Program-made: the position numbers and the translations under genes
Shown here: piece after piece, positions 16,521 to 22,588 of the stretch
Position numbering within the stretch: the first letter of the stretch is position 1
How the letters are laid out: every line of letters begins with the position of its first letter
Notes under the pieces: model-generated
Told to the model about the DNA's origin: nothing
Seen by the model: only the letters and a program-made list of their open reading frames with translations
The model's database searches: none
Source: Spirochaetaceae bacterium
Lineage (GTDB): Bacteria; Spirochaetota; Spirochaetia; Treponematales; Rectinemataceae
Length of the DNA stretch: 25,913 nt
Reading direction: 5' to 3'
Assembly: GCA_003452735.1 (NCBI GenBank)
Contig: DMNL01000161.1
Location: 1 to 25,913, forward strand

Positions 16521-17978
16521 ATGGATGAATTTCGCGGCAAACATATAACCATAATGGGACTTGGTCTTCATGGTGGCGGAATTGCGAGCGCCAGATTCTT
16601 TGCAAAAGCTGGAGCAGATGTCACAGTCACAGACCTACGTGGCGCTGAAACTCTATCACCAGCCATATATGAACTTAAAGGTTTGCCGATTCGCTATGTT
16701 CTAGGTCGCCATGAAAAAAAAGATTTCATCGATGCAGATATAGTAATAAAAAACCCTGCTGTTCGCCGCGATTCGCCTTATCTAGCTTTTGCAAAAAGAA
16801 TAGAGACCGATATCTCAATATTTTTACGCTATTCCAAATCGCCTCTTATCGCGGTAACTGGATCAAAAGGAAAATCGACCATTGCATCCGCGCTCTGGCA
16901 TGTCCTCTTGAAAAACAATAAAAAAGCCCTTCTGGGAGGAAATATCACAGTTTCTCCTCTTGATTTCCTAGATGAGACAGATACAGAAGTCCCTGTAATT
17001 CTTGAGCTTTCAAGCTGGCAACTTGGAGACTTGCGAGGTAGAAATCTATTGAAACCGCTTGTAGCGGTGCTAAGTGATATTTTGCCCGATCATTTGAATT
17101 ATTATGATTCCATGGAGACTTATGTCTCCGACAAACGTGTAATATATGAATCACAAGATGATAATTGCTGGACAGTATGTAATGCTGATCAGAAATGGGG
17201 ACATTCTTTTGCAGAGGAAACCCGAGCTCGTGTTCTTTGGTACAGTGAAAGCCCCCTCGAGGAGTCAGTTGGGAAAAGAGCTTTGGGTGGTTGGCTTATA
17301 AAAAGCAAAACAAAGCTAAGTAATCCCGATAATTTTGGAGCTTTCTCTTCATCTGTAGACCTTCTCGAAGGCCGTGGAAAATTCAATTTCGATGGGCCAG
17401 AAGAACTACTCGTGCCAAGTCAGGTTTTGGTTCCTGGCCGCCATCAAAAAAAGAATCTCTTGGCCGCTGCGGTTGCAGCCCGTGCATTTGGTCTGCCTTC
17501 AGAAGACATCATGTCTGGACTTGCAAGCTTTCCCGGAGTGCCCCATAGGCTCGAATTCGTAGGCTCCACACGAGGCATAAGATGGTACAATGATAGCACT
17601 GCTACTATCCCTGATGCAGCAATTGCAGCCATTGAGAGCTTTTCTAGCCCTATAGTTCTAATAGCTGGCGGAAGCGATAAGATGAGTGACTTTTCGGCCT
17701 TTGCTCAAAAAGCAAGGAGCCTAAAAGCGCTAATTCTTCTCGCGGGAAGTGGAACAGATCGTCTCATTCCAATACTCGATGCAAACAAAGTGGCTTACAA
17801 GGGACCTTACTTTTCGATGCATGAAGCAGTTCAAACTGCAGACAAGCAAGCTGATCCTGGTGATATTGTAATTCTTTCTCCAGGCTGTGCAAGCTTTGGT
17901 ATGTTTATGCATGAGTTTGAACGAGGTGATTCTTTTAAAAAAGAAGCCCTCATGCTTTTTCGCCAATATGCTGAATAA
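16521..17978 (+). CDS. murD: UDP-N-acetylmuramoylalanine--D-glutamate ligase
   Basis: This 485-residue Mur ligase adds D-glutamate to UDP-MurNAc-L-alanine in cytoplasmic peptidoglycan synthesis. The N-terminal Rossmann-like domain starts ITIMGLGLHGGGIASARF. The ATP-binding loop is VTGSKGKSTIASAL, where many MurD proteins have GTNGKST. ELSSWQL and LSDILPDHLNYYDSMETY are the MurD-typical central-domain motifs. The C-terminal domain has NDSTATIPDAAIAAIESF and IAGGSDK. Length is normal. GAAGGGGA lies about 12 bases before the ATG, rather far for a Shine-Dalgarno. No other mur gene is adjacent, so the gene stands outside a dcw cluster. It ends four bases from the stop of the convergent Memo gene. 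Confidence 0.95.
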   Translation: MDEFRGKHITIMGLGLHGGGIASARFFAKAGADVTVTDLRGAETLSPAIYELKGLPIRYVLGRHEKKDFIDADIVIKNPAVRRDSPYLAFAKRIETDISIFLRYSKSPLIAVTGSKGKSTIASALWHVLLKNNKKALLGGNITVSPLDFLDETDTEVPVILELSSWQLGDLRGRNLLKPLVAVLSDILPDHLNYYDSMETYVSDKRVIYESQDDNCWTVCNADQKWGHSFAEETRARVLWYSESPLEESVGKRALGGWLIKSKTKLSNPDNFGAFSSSVDLLEGRGKFNFDGPEELLVPSQVLVPGRHQKKNLLAAAVAARAFGLPSEDIMSGLASFPGVPHRLEFVGSTRGIRWYNDSTATIPDAAIAAIESFSSPIVLIAGGSDKMSDFSAFAQKARSLKALILLAGSGTDRLIPILDANKVAYKGPYFSMHEAVQTADKQADPGDIVILSPGCASFGMFMHEFERGDSFKKEALMLFRQYAE

Positions 17979-17982
17979 GACT

Positions 17983-18834
17983 CTATGGAACAAAAGCGAT
18001 AGATGCATATCCGACAAATGAACGATCAGGATGGATGTCGAAGCTAAGCTTGTGCTCAATTAGAAGACTATGTTTTGCCCCTGCATTGAGAGCAAAAGAT
18101 ATAGCTGCAGCAACAGCTCCTGAGGAACAGGCAGAGAAATTATTCCTAGCGTGTTTTAATACCTTGTCGGCATCCATCTCAAGCGCTGCATTTATAAAAC
18201 CTCTGTCGTTTTCATTTCTAACCCATTGGACAGCTAGCTCTCCCAAGCCCCGTGGCATAAAACCATAATTAGGGCCATAGTGGGTCAAATCGCTGGAAGC
18301 AATGGTAACAAGTTGCTTTTTGCATGAAGATGCCGCCCTGAAAAGGGCGGCTCCGAGCTCTTTGGCTTTATAATCTGGTGGAACGCGAAGCCATAGAATA
18401 CGAGCTTCTGGGAAACGAAGCCCAGCAAGAGGCAATATTATTTCGACAGAATTATCTATGTCTCGATCTGAAGCGATTTCTTGGATCCCAACATTCTTCA
18501 ATTCGACCTTTAAGGCATTAAGCATCTCTATATCATTCTCTGCATCTCTGACAGTACAGTCGAAATCATCTTCATCGCCATATAGGATGGGATCTCCACT
18601 ACTCAAATGACCCCCGAGAATTGCCACTGTATCGCAATCTCTCAATGCCCAGACTGACTTAGCAGCTAAATCCCCAGAAAAATACCATCCTGCATGGGGC
18701 GAGAGAACAGCATATGCCGATAGATTCTTCTGAGATTGAGTCCAATCTGCGACAAGAGAACTGATTTCTGCTGAATCTTCAGGATACCAACCCGAAGACA
18801 TGTACCTTTTCCTAATTCTGCGACTTGTAGCCAT
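17983..18834 (-). CDS. Memo-family protein (AmmeMemoRadiSam system protein B)
   Basis: This 283-residue protein matches the MEMO1 family, related in fold to class III extradiol dioxygenases. Putative metal ligands are conserved: His47 in SPHAGWYFSG, His76 in GGHLSSGD, His185 in SDLTHYG and Cys236 in SACSSG, with spacing close to human MEMO1 (49, 81, 192, 244). Bacterial members often sit with AMMECR1 and radical-SAM genes; neither partner is in this window. The biochemical role is not settled; metal (copper or iron) binding has been proposed for the family. The ATG at 18834 is chosen because AGGAGG lies nine bases upstream; in-frame ATGs further upstream run into the divergent gene's region. 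Confidence 0.87.
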   Translation of the reverse strand: MATSRRIRKRYMSSGWYPEDSAEISSLVADWTQSQKNLSAYAVLSPHAGWYFSGDLAAKSVWALRDCDTVAILGGHLSSGDPILYGDEDDFDCTVRDAENDIEMLNALKVELKNVGIQEIASDRDIDNSVEIILPLAGLRFPEARILWLRVPPDYKAKELGAALFRAASSCKKQLVTIASSDLTHYGPNYGFMPRGLGELAVQWVRNENDRGFINAALEMDADKVLKHARNNFSACSSGAVAAAISFALNAGAKHSLLIEHKLSFDIHPDRSFVGYASIAFVP

Positions 18835-18953
18835 GGCTTTTATCCTCCTAGCGGCAATCCCATGCATTATGTGCATTTGAATCAATAAACAATACTCTCC
18901 AACTGGGCAGGTATTTGCCGATAATGATATTATATACTGCAGGGATGGAAAAA

Positions 18954-20321
18954 ATGAAACGAACATTGCGTATAATCTTATTCATTGGCACTTTTGTGCT
19001 TTTAGCTCTCATTGTCGGATATGTCGCATGGAAGATCGGTGAGATACGCCTTCTGGGAGAACAGAGCGCATCTGCTGAGTATTCCATCCTGCGAAATGCA
19101 GCATCTCTTATAGCAAGCGAAGAAGATCTTGGCGATCAATTCGTAAGAGATAGGCTTAAATCCCTATATAACGCAAGCACACATTTGCTTGCTGTTCAAG
19201 TACTTGATCGCAACGGACTTGTTCTCTGGAAAATGCCCGATGAGTCGCCCTACTTTGCTTCGCCAGCTACAAATCCTGGCAGCGTATTTCATGCTCCAGG
19301 TATGTCGACAATAATCTACATGACACCCCTTCCCGACGGCATGAAGCTTATGGCTCTTTATTCAATTTTATCTCAAAGAGATATTTCGAATATTCTTATT
19401 GTTCCAGCTATCATACTTTCCGCATGGATTGTGCTTCTTGTGGTATTGCAACTTGTATTAAAGGAGAAACCTAAAGAGCCTGAAGAAGAAATTGTTAAAG
19501 AAGAATTAACTGAAACTATTGAAAAGCAAGAGTATCAAGAGAATCCATTAGAGAGTGCCTCATATTCTGAAGAAGCTCTTTCTGCAACCCAAGAAAACAT
19601 CAAAAACCCCGCAGTTCAAGAGACTATAGAAAATATAGAAGAAGAAGCAAAAGCAGAAGCAGCAGCAGAAGAAGAAGAAGAAGAAAGAGAAGAAGAAATT
19701 GCCCAGAAAGAGGTAAGAGCTCCAGAAAATATTCAAGCTGCCCAATCAGAATCCGAAGCGATTCCAAAGCCTCTCTCATCTTCTGATGATTTCCTGCCTG
19801 GAGAATTCGTTGCCCCTGCACCTCAGACCGATGAGGAAACCGAAGAAGTACCACTGCCCGAGGTTTTTCCCTCTACCCTTTCACTTGCTGAACTTAAGCG
19901 TAACCTTGATATTGAGCTTCAACGCGATCAAGAAACATCTCTGCTCCTTATTCACTGTATACTTTCTGGTGAGTTAGACCCAAGCGCCTTGGCTTTAGGA
20001 GTCACTATTCGCGACTATTTTGCATCGGAATCGCTCGTCTTCGAGCTTGGAAAAGGCTGTTATGCTGCTGTTTTGCCCGGCACAGATGCTGGTTCAGCAC
20101 TCAAAGTGGCAGTGGATCTAGATGATGTGCTCACAACCACCGCTAGTCTCTATAAAGATCTATCAGAAGAACCACCCTTCTATTTTGGGATAAGCGCCCG
20201 ATATGATCGCGTGATCTTCCCTGATCGCCTATATAGGGAGGCTTTTGCAGCACTTGAAGAAGCACAGGAAAGAAGCGGCTCAAGAATCCTGGCATTTAAG
20301 CCAGCTAGCGCTATAGCATAA
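18954..20321 (+). CDS. Membrane protein with extracytoplasmic sensor-like region, acidic linker and degenerate GGDEF-like domain
   Basis: This 455-residue protein has a transmembrane helix (about 6-25), an extracytoplasmic region (30-146) with Cache-like spacing (HLLAVQVLDRNGLVLW), a second helix (147-169), an acidic Glu/Ala-rich linker (170-305) and a cytoplasmic C-terminal domain (306-448). The last resembles a diguanylate cyclase fold: VFELGKGCYAAVLPGT occupies the GGDEF position and LEEAQERSGSRILAF matches the usual GGDEF ending, but the signature reads GKGCY. Cyclase activity is therefore unlikely; it may bind a nucleotide or signal by contact. The ATG at 18954 is preferred because AGGGATGGA lies just before it; the ATG at 18945 has no room for a ribosome site. 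It is divergent from the Memo gene. Confidence 0.75.
   Translation: MKRTLRIILFIGTFVLLALIVGYVAWKIGEIRLLGEQSASAEYSILRNAASLIASEEDLGDQFVRDRLKSLYNASTHLLAVQVLDRNGLVLWKMPDESPYFASPATNPGSVFHAPGMSTIIYMTPLPDGMKLMALYSILSQRDISNILIVPAIILSAWIVLLVVLQLVLKEKPKEPEEEIVKEELTETIEKQEYQENPLESASYSEEALSATQENIKNPAVQETIENIEEEAKAEAAAEEEEEEREEEIAQKEVRAPENIQAAQSESEAIPKPLSSSDDFLPGEFVAPAPQTDEETEEVPLPEVFPSTLSLAELKRNLDIELQRDQETSLLLIHCILSGELDPSALALGVTIRDYFASESLVFELGKGCYAAVLPGTDAGSALKVAVDLDDVLTTTASLYKDLSEEPPFYFGISARYDRVIFPDRLYREAFAALEEAQERSGSRILAFKPASAIA
19638..19697 (+). repeat. GAA/GCA triplet repeat in coding sequence
   Basis: About 60 bases made almost only of GAA, GCA and AGA triplets encode the Glu/Ala stretch in the linker of the GGDEF-like membrane protein. 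Being in frame, gain or loss of units would change linker length without a frameshift. The reverse strand shows long Leu- and Phe-rich open frames that are artefacts of this repeat. Confidence 0.8.
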
Positions 20322-20337
20322 AACAGTGATATGGGGC

Positions 20338-21267
20338 CTAATCGACAAACTCAATGGGGAAACGCATTCTGTCCTTTGTAAGCACGGTATCAGGAAATAT
20401 TTCTCGGGCTTCGTCGAGTAAAATTTTGAGCTCTCGATCAGCATATCGCGGGCTATAGTGAATTAAGCCCAGCTTTTTTATATTGCCAGCATCACGAGCA
20501 ATCAGAGCAGCTTGATGTGCAGTCATATGCCGCTTGTCAACAGCGCTCTCAATAAGCGCGTGTTCGAACATCCCTTCGCATATAAGAAGATCCGAATTTG
20601 ATACCTCTTGAGCAATTTCTGGGAAATAAAGCGTATCTGTAACGAAACTGAATTTCCTTCCGCTACGAGGCTCGCCCATAACTTCTGAAGGTTTTATAGA
20701 GCTTCCTTCTGTAAGCCGGACTGTCTTGCCGGACTGAAGCTCAGACCAAAGAGGACCACGAGGGACACCCAGCGCAAGGGCCTTTTCTGGATAAAAAACG
20801 CCAGGACGCTTAGATTCTTCCAACGCATAACCAAAGCACATTTTGGTATGCTTTAGAGGAAAGGCTCTTATCGAATAATCATCACCCTGCCATATAGTTC
20901 CAGCTTCATATATCTCTCTTACGATGATTTCGTAATTGATATACATATCCAAGAGATGCCTATTCTGATCAACAAATTCTGCAATCTTTGGAGGCCCAAA
21001 AATATATAGCGGTTCTTCCCTATCCACCTGGCTAGAGAGCATTAGAATGCCCGGCAGGCCAGTAACATGATCAGCATGCATATGAGAGATAAAAATAGCA
21101 GTGATCTTTTTCCAGCGTAGATTTAACCTTCGAATCGAAACCTGGGTTCCCTCTCCAGCATCAAAAAGAAACAACTCCCCCTCTCTACGTATAAGCATGC
21201 TAGTTAGATGTCTATAAGGGAGGGGCATCATGCCACCACATCCGAGGACAAATGCTTCTAAATTCAT
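20338..21267 (-). CDS. rnz: Ribonuclease Z (tRNA 3' endonuclease)
   Basis: This 309-residue metallo-beta-lactamase-fold enzyme cuts the 3' trailer from tRNA precursors. The zinc-binding HxHxDH motif is SHMHADHVTGLPG (His62, His64, Asp66, His67), and further ligands are LKHTKMCFGY, SFVTDTLYFPE and HMTAHQAA. FDAGEGTQ before the motif is typical of RNase Z rather than of other family members. Length agrees with the short bacterial form. No Shine-Dalgarno precedes the ATG. A promoter with its -10 nine bases before the start and a 14-base tandem repeat abut the gene. It converges on the GGDEF-like gene with a 16-base gap. Confidence 0.95.
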   Translation of the reverse strand: MNLEAFVLGCGGMMPLPYRHLTSMLIRREGELFLFDAGEGTQVSIRRLNLRWKKITAIFISHMHADHVTGLPGILMLSSQVDREEPLYIFGPPKIAEFVDQNRHLLDMYINYEIIVREIYEAGTIWQGDDYSIRAFPLKHTKMCFGYALEESKRPGVFYPEKALALGVPRGPLWSELQSGKTVRLTEGSSIKPSEVMGEPRSGRKFSFVTDTLYFPEIAQEVSNSDLLICEGMFEHALIESAVDKRHMTAHQAALIARDAGNIKKLGLIHYSPRYADRELKILLDEAREIFPDTVLTKDRMRFPIEFVD

Positions 21268-21293
21268 AGCGAAATGACTATAGCGGAAATGCT
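21266..21293. repeat. 14-base tandem repeat at the rnz start, possible operator
   Basis: Two near-identical 14-base units abut: 21266-21279 (ATAGCGAAATGACT) and 21280-21293 (ATAGCGGAAATGCT), followed by a partial third (ATAGAATG). The array touches the rnz start codon and covers its -10 box. AGCGGAAATGCT is also an imperfect palindrome, so a protein bound here would block transcription. Confidence 0.45.
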
Positions 21294-21305
21294 ATAGAAT
21301 GTCAT
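21277..21305 (-). promoter_or_regulatory. Predicted promoter of rnz (leaderless type)
   Basis: On the minus strand, ATGACA (21305-21300) and TATAGT (21282-21277) are separated by 17 bases, each one mismatch from consensus. Nine bases lie between the -10 and the ATG at 21267, so the predicted leader is two or three bases. Confidence 0.55.
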
Positions 21306-21378
21306 CATAATTGTTCTGAATCTTTTGCATATTATTTTCTCTGCATATCAAAGGGATCAAGGGTTTGAATAAGCTATC

Positions 21379-22533
21379 TCATCTCAAGGTGAGTATTTTC
21401 CATGTATACATCCTCAGCTTGGAAGATAATTGAGTAAGCATATATAAATTTCCATCATCACCAATGATCATAGCTATAAGAGAAGCACCATCATCAGGTA
21501 CTTGAAAATCCAATTTTCCATTTATCCTTCCCTGTTGATTAAAGCGGAAAACCTCTCCGGCCAACCCTACATCTCTCCAACGAATACAGAAAATATCATT
21601 CGATTGTGCTGCGATCATCTGTTGATCGATACCCAAATCTTCAAGACTACTCTGCAAAGGAAAAGAATTCAAAAATGCGCCGCTTGATGCATCTGTCACC
21701 ATAATCCAACCACCAATAGGCTCGATCGAAATTGTCACTCCCGATGAAGGATCGTATTTCTCCGAATAATAGTTGATCTTGAGAATTACTACTCTTTTCC
21801 CATTCAAGAAGCACGGTAGAAATGACTCAAGCGAGGCAATTATGCGCGAGCCACTTGCATTTGGATGATTCTCCGCAACTGAAACAGGAACGGGCATATG
21901 CTGCCCATCCCATTTTAGCACTTGCAAAAAGGTACCATTTCGATCATAGAAATAGACTGCTTTTTCCGACTCAGATGCGCAGGAAACCGCAATATCATCA
22001 TTGCTGAGAACATCGAGTGCAGTTATTACTGGGAATCTAATTCCTCCAATGCCTTCTTGTCCAAGAAAAGGCAGCTCCCTACCATCGGAATCAAACCTCC
22101 TTACAACTTGAGCATCAGCGACATAGAGCATTTGCCTTGAATCTGTAGCAATATAGCCAGGATCATTGAATGAAACCTGAATTGCAAAACGGCCTAGATC
22201 TTCCTCTGAAGAAAAGTCACTCATCTGGACATCTTTGAGGACAAGAGGTGCACTTCCTTTTTTAGGGTCATACCACATTGCAAGAGTCTGGCCATAAGAA
22301 GAAATGCGAAGGATTTTTGCCTCTCCCCGACTCAGCAGATGAAATATTCCTTTCCTAAGGCAAATATCAACTGAATTCTTATTTTGGATAGATATATCGA
22401 TCGATGAATCAGATCTGCCATAACCAAGGTCAAAAAGCGCTTGTATCTTTCCTTCTTCTACGGAGGAGTGGCAGCTTATAAGGAAATCAGCTACGACTAC
22501 TAGCAAGCATAAAATACTTACAAATCTCTTCAT
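21379..22533 (-). CDS. Conserved lipoprotein, NHL/beta-propeller-like
   Basis: This 384-residue protein has a lipoprotein signal (MKRF, hydrophobic core, lipobox LISC with Cys21). The mature part shows repeats of the type found in NHL or YVTN propellers: IATDSRQMLYVADAQVVRRF followed by DSDGRELPFLG, ALDVLSNDDIAVSC with AVYFYDRNGTFLQVL, NDIFCIRWRDVGLAGEVFRF, and IIGDDGNLYMLTQ. Each pairs a strand with a short turn containing Asp or Gly. It resembles lipoproteins of the spirochaetal LIC_12708 type, as I recall them; the resemblance is not checked by search. No Shine-Dalgarno lies near the ATG, but TATAAT does. The gene is divergent from secA, sharing a short control region. Confidence 0.78.
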   Translation of the reverse strand: MKRFVSILCLLVVVADFLISCHSSVEEGKIQALFDLGYGRSDSSIDISIQNKNSVDICLRKGIFHLLSRGEAKILRISSYGQTLAMWYDPKKGSAPLVLKDVQMSDFSSEEDLGRFAIQVSFNDPGYIATDSRQMLYVADAQVVRRFDSDGRELPFLGQEGIGGIRFPVITALDVLSNDDIAVSCASESEKAVYFYDRNGTFLQVLKWDGQHMPVPVSVAENHPNASGSRIIASLESFLPCFLNGKRVVILKINYYSEKYDPSSGVTISIEPIGGWIMVTDASSGAFLNSFPLQSSLEDLGIDQQMIAAQSNDIFCIRWRDVGLAGEVFRFNQQGRINGKLDFQVPDDGASLIAMIIGDDGNLYMLTQLSSKLRMYTWKILTLR

Positions 22534-22540
22534 TTTCGAA

Positions 22541-22549
22541 ATTATACCA
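22541..22549 (-). promoter_or_regulatory. Predicted extended -10 promoter of the propeller-like lipoprotein gene (leaderless type)
   Basis: The minus strand reads TGGTATAAT, a perfect TATAAT (22546-22541) with an extended TG. Seven bases separate it from the ATG at 22533. No good -35 is seen at 17 bases. Transcription would start at or just before the start codon. Confidence 0.6.
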
Positions 22550-22553
22550 TTCC

Positions 22554-22582
22554 TTGACCCTTTTTGAGAACAAAAGTATTCT
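22554..22582 (+). promoter_or_regulatory. Predicted promoter of secA (leaderless type)
   Basis: TTGACC (22554-22559) and TATTCT (22577-22582) are separated by 17 bases, and exactly six bases lie between the -10 and the ATG at 22589. It lies back to back with the lipoprotein promoter, the two -10/-35 elements being only seven bases apart. Confidence 0.55.
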
Positions 22583-22588
22583 TAATGC

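Noticed and set aside
19560..19854. Long minus-strand frames rich in Leu and Phe
   Set aside because: They are the complement of the GAA/GCA triplet tract in the plus-strand gene and show no independent coding signs.
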